Shown piece by piece: positions 27,452 to 35,946 of a DNA stretch of 64,000 nucleotides (positions are counted from its first letter, which is position 1; every line of letters begins with the position of its first letter). Both the position numbers and the translations under genes were made by a program. Source of the stretch: Acinetobacter tjernbergiae DSM 14971 = CIP 107465 (lineage in GTDB: Bacteria; Pseudomonadota; Gammaproteobacteria; Pseudomonadales; Moraxellaceae); NCBI RefSeq assembly GCF_000374425.1, contig NZ_KB894362.1, positions 1 to 64,000 on the forward strand. Reading direction: 5' to 3'. The notes under the pieces were generated by a model. It had not been told where the DNA came from. It ran no database searches and saw nothing but the letters and a program-made list of their open reading frames with translations.

Positions 27452-28579
27452 TCAATTCAATAACTCTTCTAACATAATATTGACGACTTTATCGCTACCC
27501 ACCAAACCATATTTGACTAAACGTGCCCGAACAATATTACGGCTCACCCCCAATAATTTTGCGGTCTGCACTTGATTACGATGACAATATTCATAGGCAA
27601 TCCGAATGGTCGCTTCTTCAATCATCCGATCTAAATTTTCATTTTTTAACGCATGCGAAGATTCAAAGAGATTCAGTAAAGCATGCTGTAGCATTTGTTT
27701 TGGTAATAAATCTGTCCGTGGAATCGTTTGTGTACTTTTCTCTAAGTCTGAGATTTGTCGTAAATTCAAATTATTCGACAAGGAAGCAAAGCAAAAATCG
27801 GTGGGTTGTATTTGATGATTTTTACATACTAATAGCGCATGATGAATTGCATTTTCCAACTCTCGGATGTTCCCTGGATAACTATAGGTCAATAGTTTCT
27901 GCACCGCGCTTGGGCTTAAACTCGCCAGTGGATAACCTAGACGCTTGCAATATTGGGCAATAAAATAATTCGCCAGAGGAAGAATGTCCCCTGGACGTTC
28001 AGAAAGTGGTACGACTCTAAGCAAAGCAACATTCAAACGATAGAATAAATCTTCTCTAAACTTGCCAGCTTGCACTGCTTCATCTAAATGAACATTGGTT
28101 GCCGCAATAACACGGACATTAAGTTTGATCGGTTTTAATGACCCTACCCGAACGATTTCTCGCTCCTGCAATACACGCAAAAGCTTAACTTGCATTGCAG
28201 GTGATAAATCTCCCACTTCATCTAAGAATAAAGTGCCATGATTGGCAGCTTCAAACCAGCCAGCCTTGCTGTTGATTGCCCCCGTAAATGCTCCTTTTTC
28301 ATGTCCGAATAATTCACTTTCAGCCAATGATTCAGTAAATGCACCACAGTTTACCGCCACAAAAGGACCTTGAGCACGCTGACTCATCATATGGACTTGA
28401 CGTGCAACAAGCTCTTTTCCAGTGCCTGTATTACCAATAATCAGGACACTCGCTTCACTCGGTGCAATTTGTGCAATACGATCCAATAATTCTCTAGATT
28501 TTGAATCTTCAAAGACCATCGCTGTTGCACGTTCTGTACGCGTCAAAGTATGATTTTGTGGATAAGTAATGAATGACAT
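27452..28579 (-). CDS. sfnR: Sigma-54-dependent regulator, SfnR-like
   Basis: Activator of 375 residues without a sensory domain. The AAA+ module begins almost at the N terminus, with Walker A GNTGTGKE (49-56), the sigma-54 contact motif GAFTGA (96-101) and Walker B GTLFLDEVGDL. The C-terminal Fis-type helix-turn-helix (QTAKLLGVSRNIVRARLVKYG) binds DNA. This architecture is that of SfnR, which switches on sulfone and sulfonate use in Pseudomonas when sulfate is scarce. It is embedded in organosulfur transport genes, and a consensus sigma-54 promoter precedes the porin gene at 37.6 kb. It has its own unit, because a terminator-like hairpin separates it from the upstream ABC genes. Confidence 0.8.
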   Translation of the reverse strand: MSFITYPQNHTLTRTERATAMVFEDSKSRELLDRIAQIAPSEASVLIIGNTGTGKELVARQVHMMSQRAQGPFVAVNCGAFTESLAESELFGHEKGAFTGAINSKAGWFEAANHGTLFLDEVGDLSPAMQVKLLRVLQEREIVRVGSLKPIKLNVRVIAATNVHLDEAVQAGKFREDLFYRLNVALLRVVPLSERPGDILPLANYFIAQYCKRLGYPLASLSPSAVQKLLTYSYPGNIRELENAIHHALLVCKNHQIQPTDFCFASLSNNLNLRQISDLEKSTQTIPRTDLLPKQMLQHALLNLFESSHALKNENLDRMIEEATIRIAYEYCHRNQVQTAKLLGVSRNIVRARLVKYGLVGSDKVVNIMLEELLN

Positions 28580-28642
28580 GCATTTACTCCCCTATTTTCT
28601 AAATAAGAAGCCATCTTGCATGAGTATTTTATGAAATAGAAA

Positions 28643-28684
28643 TCAAAAAAATACCTTTGCTATTTCTATTTATTAAAATAGCAA
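28643..28684 (-). terminator. Terminator-like hairpin before sfnR
   Basis: The stem TTGCTATTT / AAATAGCAA at 28657-28684 is followed on the minus strand by TATTTTTTTG. It would end the ABC operon, leaving the sfnR promoter in the remaining 60 bp. Confidence 0.65.
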
Positions 28685-28716
28685 TCAAATTAAATCAATT
28701 CAGCCTAAAAAGGGTT

Positions 28717-29745
28717 TTAATTCGGACTATATTCATTATATTGATTGGTATATATTTTTTTATAATCAATCTGATTCGATTTTAATTGTCCTTCAGCAAT
28801 GAGATTATCGACCCAAATCTTAAAATCATGATTTTGAAATTGTCCGCCTTGACTTGGAATGCCCCAATTCGTCCAATATTTCAGCATTGCATTATTCTCT
28901 GGGCGTTTACGCTTTTCCAATATCTGTTCAAAGCGTGCAATCACTTCATCTCGATTTCTTTGTCTGGACCATTCAATCGCTTTAGCAATTCCTGTCACTA
29001 CTTTACGCGTTGTATTTGGATGCTCAGCAATATAACGATTTGCCATCACATACGTGCCTGTGGTGAGATCGCCTACAATTTCATAATCTCGATAAAGGCG
29101 GCGTACACCACCACGTTCAATTGCTGGGCCGCCTAAAGGTGCTAAGTCCACATGTCCACTGCGTAAAGCTTGCTCAGACGAGCCCGGAGGCAGCACAACC
29201 AATGTCACTTGATTGATTTCCTCCTGAGTTAGTCCACCCTGTTTAAGATACGCTTTGAGCATATAGTCAACCTGAGCACCAAGAATATTTGTCCCAATTT
29301 TCTTGCCAATTAAATCTCGTGCCGAGTGAATTGGACTATTTTCTTGGACATAATAACCAGCAAAAGGATCGTCAAAAGTGCCATATGATGCGATGACGAC
29401 TGTTCCCGGTACACCGCTTGCCACCATTTTCACAGCTGAACCCGCAAAACTGGGACTACTAATATCACTATCCCCTGATAAAGCCGATTGGATTCCTTGT
29501 GGTCCACCCGTAGATACGCCTTGATAGCTTAACTTTATCGGTGCTAGATAACCTAAATCCTCAGCAAGTTCCAAAGGTGTCACCACACCCGGTGAACCTA
29601 GATATTTAAATTCCAAAGACTCTAAACCATCCGCCCTTGGCAATTTGGACTCGGGTAATGGTTTTGTACATGCAAGTAAAAGTACAGGAAGAGCGACGAT
29701 TGCACTGAAATGAACTAAATTCTTTTTCCAGTTGTGATGTTGCAT
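28717..29745 (-). CDS. ABC substrate-binding lipoprotein (sulfonate/nitrate type)
   Basis: Periplasmic lipoprotein of 342 residues. The signal peptide ends in the lipobox LLLAC at about residue 26. The body is an NMT1/SsuA-like type II binding fold: PLELAEDLGYLAP, SGDSDISSPSFAGSAVKM, YYVQENSPIHSARDLIGKKIG and VVLPPGSSEQALRSGHVD. It is a close relative of the binding protein encoded at 31.5-32.6 kb. The shared YFVQENSPIHSARDLIGKK-like block shows they are paralogues. The start ATG at 29745 has GGGAG 9 bp upstream. It is 13 bp after a permease gene. The substrate is unknown, probably an organosulfur anion. Confidence 0.88.
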   Translation of the reverse strand: MQHHNWKKNLVHFSAIVALPVLLLACTKPLPESKLPRADGLESLEFKYLGSPGVVTPLELAEDLGYLAPIKLSYQGVSTGGPQGIQSALSGDSDISSPSFAGSAVKMVASGVPGTVVIASYGTFDDPFAGYYVQENSPIHSARDLIGKKIGTNILGAQVDYMLKAYLKQGGLTQEEINQVTLVVLPPGSSEQALRSGHVDLAPLGGPAIERGGVRRLYRDYEIVGDLTTGTYVMANRYIAEHPNTTRKVVTGIAKAIEWSRQRNRDEVIARFEQILEKRKRPENNAMLKYWTNWGIPSQGGQFQNHDFKIWVDNLIAEGQLKSNQIDYKKIYTNQYNEYSPN

Positions 29746-29758
29746 CAATATACGCTCC

Positions 29759-30616
29759 CTATCGATCAGATTTCCAAGCGGTTAAACGCTTTTCAATGAA
29801 CAACAAGCTATAGTTAAATAACAGCCCAACTGTCGTGATACTGATGATGCCAAAGAACATTTCTGGGATTTGGAAATTGTATTGTGCATAGTTGATCAGA
29901 TAACCTAAACCTGCTTTTGCACCGACCATTTCTGCGGCAATCAACATCAATACCGAGAAAGAACCCGCTAAACGAACACCTACAAAGATCGTTGGAATGG
30001 CAGCAGGTAAAATGACCTTACGGAATAGTTGAATCGAGTTAAGACCCATCGTTCGTGCAGATTTGATCAATAGTGGATCAACATTACGCACGCCACTAAT
30101 CGTATTTAATAAGATTGGCCATGTGCAGGCATAAGTGACTAAAGCGATTTTTGAACTTTCGCCAATGCCTAGAAATAAAATAAAAACTGGAAGTAAAGCT
30201 AAAGCGGCAGTATTTCTAAACACTTCCAATAAAGGGCTTAGAAATTCTGAAAAGCGTGTATACCAACCGATTGCAAGACCTAACGGAATCGCCACCAGAA
30301 TAGCTAAGACAAAACCACTAAATGAACGAATTAAACTGGCTTGTAAATGTGTCAGCAATTGACCATTTTGAATTAAATTCCAACCACTCACCAAAACCGT
30401 GGAAAATGCGGGTAGAAATGCAGGGTCAACTAAACCGATCCGTGGCACAATTTCCCAAATCGCCAAAAAGACTAAAATAGCTGCTGAACGCTTAAACGTC
30501 GTGGATAACCACGTTAGGTTTAATTCAGCCCAAAAAGCATTCCACTTTTTGGATGGATTCGCCACCGCTGGCGGTATCGTTTTTGGAAATGCGAATGTAT
30601 CTTTTGAACTCGACAT
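29759..30616 (-). CDS. ABC transporter permease (SsuC/TauC type)
   Basis: Inner-membrane permease of 285 residues with about six membrane segments. It carries the EAA-type loop GLNSIQLFRKVILPAAIPTIFVGVRLA, through which the ATPase docks. The N terminus is longer than usual, with about 45 polar residues. It is preceded by AGAGG and lies between an ATPase gene and a substrate-binding lipoprotein gene in the same orientation. Together the three could form one complete importer. Confidence 0.9.
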   Translation of the reverse strand: MSSSKDTFAFPKTIPPAVANPSKKWNAFWAELNLTWLSTTFKRSAAILVFLAIWEIVPRIGLVDPAFLPAFSTVLVSGWNLIQNGQLLTHLQASLIRSFSGFVLAILVAIPLGLAIGWYTRFSEFLSPLLEVFRNTAALALLPVFILFLGIGESSKIALVTYACTWPILLNTISGVRNVDPLLIKSARTMGLNSIQLFRKVILPAAIPTIFVGVRLAGSFSVLMLIAAEMVGAKAGLGYLINYAQYNFQIPEMFFGIISITTVGLLFNYSLLFIEKRLTAWKSDR

Positions 30617-30655
30617 AATAACCTCTGATTCTTTTCAATGCTTTAAAACGCTAAG

Positions 30656-31486
30656 TTAGGCAACCAATTGATTTTGCTTTTCTTGTTCCTGTGCTCTCAA
30701 GACTTCTTCACGCAATAAAGTCCAGATATGATGACGAAGCTGACTAAATTCAGGGCTTGAACGTACATCGTCTTGATCACTTCTTAATTCTGCTGGAACT
30801 TCAATCACCTGCTTTATACGCCCAGGACGAGAGGTCATAATGGCAATCCGTTGTCCTAGATAAATCGCTTCATCAATACTATGGGTAATAAAGATGATGG
30901 TTTTTTTTGTCTGCTGCCAGATTTTGACCAATTCAGCCTGTAAGGTTTCACGCGTTTGCGCATCTAGTGCAGCAAAAGGCTCATCCATCAATAAAATATC
31001 TGGGTCATAAGCTAAACTTCTAGCAATTGCAACGCGCTGTTTCATGCCACCAGAGAGTTCATTTGGATAATGATGCTCGAACTCAGAAAGCCCGACTAAG
31101 TTCAGAAAATACTTTGCAATCACATAACGTTCATCTTTGGCGATACCTTTGGCATCTAAGCCAAATTCAATATTTTGCAATGCTGTCAGCCAAGGGAATA
31201 AAGCATATTGCTGAAAGACAATACCGCGATCCAATCCCGGTTTTTTGATTGCTTGCCCATCAATAGTGATTTGTCCTGAAGTGGGGGTGGTCAAACCTGC
31301 CAATAGGTCTAATAACGTTGATTTACCACAACCACTTGGACCAACAATGGCAACAAACTCACCTGCTTTTACATCTAAAGATAAGTTTTCAACAGCAACA
31401 AACTCTTCGGCTTGAGTTTTCGCGCCTTTTACTTTTTTTGCTGCAAATGATTTATAAACATTTTCAAGTTTTAATTTAGTTGTCAT
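30656..31486 (-). CDS. ABC transporter ATPase (sulfonate/taurine type)
   Basis: ATPase subunit of 276 residues. It has Walker [10 protein letters not shown] (49-57), Q-loop [15 protein letters not shown], signature LSGGMKQR and Walker [16 protein letters not shown]-terminal extension of about 35 residues rich in Glu, Gln and Arg follows. It lies between the 350-residue binding protein gene and the 285-residue permease gene, at 30-40 bp spacing. It is likely shared by several permeases of the region. Confidence 0.92.
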   Translation of the reverse strand: MTTKLKLENVYKSFAAKKVKGAKTQAEEFVAVENLSLDVKAGEFVAIVGPSGCGKSTLLDLLAGLTTPTSGQITIDGQAIKKPGLDRGIVFQQYALFPWLTALQNIEFGLDAKGIAKDERYVIAKYFLNLVGLSEFEHHYPNELSGGMKQRVAIARSLAYDPDILLMDEPFAALDAQTRETLQAELVKIWQQTKKTIIFITHSIDEAIYLGQRIAIMTSRPGRIKQVIEVPAELRSDQDDVRSSPEFSQLRHHIWTLLREEVLRAQEQEKQNQLVA

Positions 31487-31516
31487 CCGAAATCTCCTGT
31501 CAGTTTTACTTATTCA

Positions 31517-32569
31517 TTACTGTGCTTTTTCGTTTGAATAAGGGTTAAATTGATTGGTGAATAGGCTATCTGCATTGATTTGATTGGGTTTGAATTGCCC
31601 TTGTTTTACAAATAGATCAATCCAGCGTTGGTATTGTTTTGCATTTAACAGGCCACCTTTGCTCACCACACCATAGCTATGCCAGTACTGCATGAGTGCA
31701 TCGCTTTCATTGCGCTTTCTTTTTTCAATAATGCTTTTGAAACGTGCAAGTACCTGCTCACGAGGTGTTTGTTTCGTCCACTCCACTGCTTTGGCGACAC
31801 CAGTGACATACTGTTTGACGACTTCAGGATGTTCTTTAATAAATTTTTCAGTAAAGACATAGCTTCCAGCGGTAAAACTGCCATACAAATCCGTGTCTGA
31901 AATTAACTTTCTCAAACCACCACGTTCTAAAGCTTTGTCCTGAAAAATAGAAACTAGAGCCGCTGCATCAATCTGTCCTGCACGTAATGCCTGCTCTGTA
32001 TTGGCTGGGGGTAAGACAACAAATTCGACTTGTTTAATCTCATCATCAGTCAAACCTTCACGTGCCAAATAGTCTTTTAGAACAAATTGATAATGCGCAC
32101 CTAAAGTATTCACTGCGACTTTTTTACCGATTAAATCTCGTGCTGAGTGAATTGGGCTATTTTCCTGTACAAAATAGCCCACCCAACTTTTATCATCGCT
32201 GCCATAGGATGCAACCACCGACTTGATTTTAATTCCAGCCGCAGCCAACTTAATGATCGCACCATCAAAGGCGGTTGCGACATCAACATCACCCGTCGTC
32301 AAAGCTTGTAAATCCTGTGGCCCACCCTGAACACTACCTACATATTTAAGTCTAACGTCGCCTAAATAGCCCAAATCCTCAGCCAGTTCAGGCAATGTCA
32401 CCACACCTGTTAATGACTGATAACGCAGTTCATGGATGCCATTTGCTTGAGGCTCTGGATTTTTACTGCATGCCAATAAAGTCACAGTCAACAGACCAAA
32501 TAAACTAAGCTGCCCAACCCGTTTAAAATGACGGTTTAAATATTGCCCAAGACCTTGTATTTTTTTCAT
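31517..32569 (-). CDS. ABC substrate-binding lipoprotein (paralogue)
   Basis: Lipoprotein of 350 residues with the signal LSLFGLLTVTLLAC and the lipobox cysteine near residue 34. The binding fold has ELAEDLGYLGDVRLKYVG, TTGDVDVATAFDGAIIKLAA and YFVQENSPIHSARDLIGKK. It resembles the product encoded at 28.7-29.7 kb throughout, so the two arose by duplication. It diverges in the ligand-facing segment (TAFDGAIIK against SPSFAGSAVK), so the substrates probably differ. It lies 11 bp after a permease gene. The substrate is not recognised. Confidence 0.88.
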   Translation of the reverse strand: MKKIQGLGQYLNRHFKRVGQLSLFGLLTVTLLACSKNPEPQANGIHELRYQSLTGVVTLPELAEDLGYLGDVRLKYVGSVQGGPQDLQALTTGDVDVATAFDGAIIKLAAAGIKIKSVVASYGSDDKSWVGYFVQENSPIHSARDLIGKKVAVNTLGAHYQFVLKDYLAREGLTDDEIKQVEFVVLPPANTEQALRAGQIDAAALVSIFQDKALERGGLRKLISDTDLYGSFTAGSYVFTEKFIKEHPEVVKQYVTGVAKAVEWTKQTPREQVLARFKSIIEKRKRNESDALMQYWHSYGVVSKGGLLNAKQYQRWIDLFVKQGQFKPNQINADSLFTNQFNPYSNEKAQ

Positions 32570-32580
32570 TTGAATACCTC

Positions 32581-33378
32581 CTAACGTCGCCAGACAAGAA
32601 TGCGACGTTCAGCAGCATTGGCTAAACTGTTCCAAGTCACACCAATAAAGCCAATCACAATTAAACCGAATATGATCAAACCAACATCCAAAGCGGCACG
32701 CCCACGAATCACAATGTTGCCGAGTCCAACGCCATAACTCCCTAACAGGAATTCAGCACCGATGGTTGCGACCCAAGCGAAAATAAGACCAAGTTGTAAA
32801 CCTAAGAAGATTTGCGGTGCTGCGGCAGGTAAAATCAATTTGCTGAGTGTTTGCCAAGCATTGAATTGATAGACTTTCGCTACTTCATATTGATTCAACG
32901 GAATACGTCTCACACCATCAATGGTATGCAACGCCACGGGATAAAAAACCGAAAGGACAATGAATAAAATCTTTGCGACGTTGCCATAGTCTAAAAATGT
33001 GGTAATGAGTGGCAGCCATGCAAATAAGGAGATTTGGCGCAGTACATTAAAACTTGGTAAAAATAAATAATTCGCCCAACGAGATACACCAACGACAATG
33101 CCAAAAATAATGGCAAGTACACTACCGATCACAAAACCCGTCACATCACGGAATAAACTTGCAGCTAAACCCACCCAAAACTCTTGCTGTTGGATCTGTT
33201 GAAGCCCAATATGTACCACTTCAATTGGTGCAGGAATCAATTTTGGATTGACCCAATTTAGCTTTGAAGCCAGTGCCCAAAGAATGACAAAACCAATCGG
33301 CAAGACCAAACCGTAAAACTGCAAGTGACTAATATCTATTTTTTTAATTTGGCTTTTTAAAGCTGTTGTATTTGACAT
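32581..33378 (-). CDS. ABC transporter permease
   Basis: Permease of 265 residues with six hydrophobic segments and the coupling-loop motif VYQFNAWQTLSKLILPAAAPQIFLGLQLG. The ATG at 33378 is chosen because AAGGAGGA lies 6 bp upstream. It follows another permease gene by 12 bp and precedes a binding protein gene. Two adjacent permeases of the SsuC type may form a heterodimer or belong to two importers sharing one ATPase. Confidence 0.9.
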   Translation of the reverse strand: MSNTTALKSQIKKIDISHLQFYGLVLPIGFVILWALASKLNWVNPKLIPAPIEVVHIGLQQIQQQEFWVGLAASLFRDVTGFVIGSVLAIIFGIVVGVSRWANYLFLPSFNVLRQISLFAWLPLITTFLDYGNVAKILFIVLSVFYPVALHTIDGVRRIPLNQYEVAKVYQFNAWQTLSKLILPAAAPQIFLGLQLGLIFAWVATIGAEFLLGSYGVGLGNIVIRGRAALDVGLIIFGLIVIGFIGVTWNSLANAAERRILVWRR

Positions 33379-33390
33379 ATTCAATCCTCC

Positions 33391-34230
33391 TTAGAATGCA
33401 CTGCGTTGCCATTGGCTAAAGAAACGCTCAATCCAACCTAAAATGTGATCCAAGCTAAAACCAACGATGCCAATCACAATAACCGTCATAAAAATAATAT
33501 CTGGCTGCATCAACTGACGACCCCAAACAATCAGATAGCCAATGCCTTCACTACTCGCCAATAACTCTACAAAAACTAAGGATAACCACGCTTGCATCGT
33601 CCCTTGACGAATACCGCTGACAATGTTGGGTAATGCAGAAGGTAAAATAACCCGTCGAAACGTTTGCCAAGGGCTGAACGCATACACACGTGATACTTCT
33701 AATAAATGTGCTGGCACACTCAATACGCTACGATAGGTTGCGACTAAAACAGGAACAAATACAGCCAATGAAATCGCGGCAATTTTCAAACTTTCTTCAA
33801 TGCCAAGAAAAATCATTAAAAGTGGAATCCAGCCAATCACAGGAAATTGAGCAATTAAATTGAAGGTTGGGTAAATAAATTTATGTGCGATCCGAGATAA
33901 ACCGATGGCAAAGCCAAGCGCCAAGCCTGCTCCACCGCCTAACAACACACTCCATCCCACACGTTTTAGGCTAATCAACAAGTTGTCTTGTAACTCATGT
34001 GTGTCTATGAGCTCCAATGTGGTCTGCCAAACCAGTGCTGGGCTTGGTAAAATTTGTTCAGGTAACCACTGCTTATGATAGACATATTGCCAAAAAGCCA
34101 ATAACAGCGTAGGCAAAACCAAACCGAGTAAAATACGTGCTGACCAAGTTGCCACTTGTTTAAAATATGGCGTCAAACTCGTCCATTGCCACGTTTGGTC
34201 ATTTTCTAACTGACTCTCTAAAGTGCTCAT
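33391..34230 (-). CDS. ABC transporter permease
   Basis: Permease of 279 residues. A cytoplasmic N terminus of about 30 residues precedes six membrane segments. The coupling loop is VYAFSPWQTFRRVILPSALPNIVSGIRQG. It is the SsuC/TauC type and closely related to the next permease. The truncated MFS gene ends 29 bp upstream of it, so the deletion that shortened that gene stopped just short of this start. Confidence 0.9.
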   Translation of the reverse strand: MSTLESQLENDQTWQWTSLTPYFKQVATWSARILLGLVLPTLLLAFWQYVYHKQWLPEQILPSPALVWQTTLELIDTHELQDNLLISLKRVGWSVLLGGGAGLALGFAIGLSRIAHKFIYPTFNLIAQFPVIGWIPLLMIFLGIEESLKIAAISLAVFVPVLVATYRSVLSVPAHLLEVSRVYAFSPWQTFRRVILPSALPNIVSGIRQGTMQAWLSLVFVELLASSEGIGYLIVWGRQLMQPDIIFMTVIVIGIVGFSLDHILGWIERFFSQWQRSAF

Positions 34231-34259
34231 TTTATTGACCCTCTATTTCTGAATACATT

Positions 34260-34787
34260 TCAATTTCTGATGTACGCTCCTGAGAACCCCGATCCCTCAA
34301 CCAAACTCACCGCCAGTAATGGCCCAACCAAAAAGAAACCCATCATATGTGTCCCTCTAAACCAACCTGCTTTTGCAGCACCAATGGTTTTCAGATGCTG
34401 CATATACACCGTGTTGAGTGACACAAATCGCATCGGCATACATAAACCAACAAGGAATGTACATAAGATCAGATACCAAACATTTTGGTAAAATGGCACA
34501 GTGAGATAGACCAATGCCGCTAAAAAACTACCAATCACGAACATTCTTTTTGGACCGTAACGCTGCACTAACAATCCAATCGGAAGACCAATTAATAAAA
34601 TTCCAAGACTCTGAACTGCTGCAATCAATCCCATTTCAAATTCAGTTGCTTGTAATTGCACCGCATATAATGAAGTCACAATTTTGGCAATCCCAATTCC
34701 CAGTCCTGCACATAACGCTAATGCAATAAAACCCAATACAAAGCGGAATTGACCTAATTCGACTGGAGCAACTGATTCCTGACTCAT
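34260..34787 (-). pseudogene. MFS transporter, C-terminal half missing
   Basis: Major-facilitator protein of 175 residues that stops after about six membrane segments, where a complete MFS protein has twelve and about 400 residues. The N-terminal half is intact: signature LVQRYGPKRMF between segments 2 and 3, then FRGTHMMGFFLVGPLLAVSLVEGSGFSGAY. It ends abruptly with IRN and a stop. Only 29 bp separate it from the next gene, so the missing half was deleted rather than frameshifted. The ATG at 34787 has AGGAACA 8 bp upstream. The remnant is unlikely to transport. Confidence 0.8.
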
Positions 34788-34860
34788 GTACTTGTTCCTA
34801 AAACTTGATGAATACCGAGATAAACTAGAGCTAAGGAACACGCCCTTAGCTCAGTTCTAC

Positions 34861-35937
34861 TTATTTTTTGCGGTTACCATTCACATCAAATTTTGGCCAA
34901 TAGTTTTCTAATTTCAGTTCTTGAATTGCATTGTTGAGGTATTTTGGCTCGATCCATGAATCAACATCGACAGGACGACGAATCAATTTGTAATCAAGGG
35001 ATTGTTGAACAGATTTCTTGAGAGAGTTCACTGCATAATCATCAAAGAATGGCGTATTACGATCTTTCAGTGCGTAATCATCCCAATCCTTTTTCCAATC
35101 TAAATATGCTGTTCCACTCTGAGACCATAATTTGTATTGCACATCACGATTCTTTTCATCCGAGCTCCATTGATCTTGCTTGATCAATGCAGTCACAACA
35201 CGCTGTACGACTGCTGGATATTTTTTTTCAAAATCGTCTGTTACCCAGAACAGTAATGGGCCATTCAAGTTTGGATCTTTACGAATTTCGAGCACACGTT
35301 TGGCTACACCACGCGCTTCAAGTGACCACGGACTGGCAATCGTTCCATCAATATCGCCAGTCGCTAAAGAGGTTTGAGCAGAATAGCTATCCTGACTGAT
35401 GACACGGAAATCTTTTTCCGTGAAGCCATATTTACGCAGCAAACGACCTAAAATAAGTTGTTGGTTCGTACCTTTAAATACTGAAATGGTTTTGCCTTTT
35501 AAATCAGCAAGGCTTTTAGCACTTGAACCTGCTGGAACCGTAAAATACACAGGACCAAAACGACCTGCTGTAAATAACAGCTTGGTTTTTAAACCTGTCG
35601 AACGTGCAACAATAGCTGGTAAATCACCATTACCTGCACCAAAGTCTACTTTTCCATTGGCTAAGGCTTCATTTAAAGCAGGACCAGCACCAGGAAAAAA
35701 TATCCATTTTACTTTGATGCCATCTTTCTTAAATTCTTCTTCGACGACTCCGCGTAGATGCGCAGAGGCAACAAAGGAATAACCAACTTTAGGTTTACCA
35801 CCTACCCCTGCACCTGGCACACCAAGACGAATTTCCGTTGGATTTTGGGCAAATGCAGAAAAACTTGTCGCAACCAATAAGCCAGCCGCCGCACTGATCA
35901 ATGAATGTTTCTTAAATGTCATCGTCTTATTACTCAT
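34861..35937 (-). CDS. ABC substrate-binding protein, aliphatic-sulfonate type
   Basis: Periplasmic binding protein of 358 residues with a Sec signal peptide (SLISAAAGLLVATSFSAFA, cleavage near residue 30) and no lipobox cysteine. The SsuA-like body has EIRLGVPGAGVGGKP, FFPGAGPALNEALANGKVDFG and KTISVFKGTNQQL. It is only distantly related to the two lipoprotein binding proteins of the region, so it probably takes another ligand. It directly follows the porin gene after 9 bp, suggesting that porin and binder handle the same compound. Confidence 0.9.
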   Translation of the reverse strand: MSNKTMTFKKHSLISAAAGLLVATSFSAFAQNPTEIRLGVPGAGVGGKPKVGYSFVASAHLRGVVEEEFKKDGIKVKWIFFPGAGPALNEALANGKVDFGAGNGDLPAIVARSTGLKTKLLFTAGRFGPVYFTVPAGSSAKSLADLKGKTISVFKGTNQQLILGRLLRKYGFTEKDFRVISQDSYSAQTSLATGDIDGTIASPWSLEARGVAKRVLEIRKDPNLNGPLLFWVTDDFEKKYPAVVQRVVTALIKQDQWSSDEKNRDVQYKLWSQSGTAYLDWKKDWDDYALKDRNTPFFDDYAVNSLKKSVQQSLDYKLIRRPVDVDSWIEPKYLNNAIQELKLENYWPKFDVNGNRKK

Positions 35938-35946
35938 ACTAAAAAA

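Noticed and set aside
28580..28642. Sigma-54 promoter before sfnR
   Set aside because: TTGCA is present but no TGGCAC lies at the correct distance upstream.
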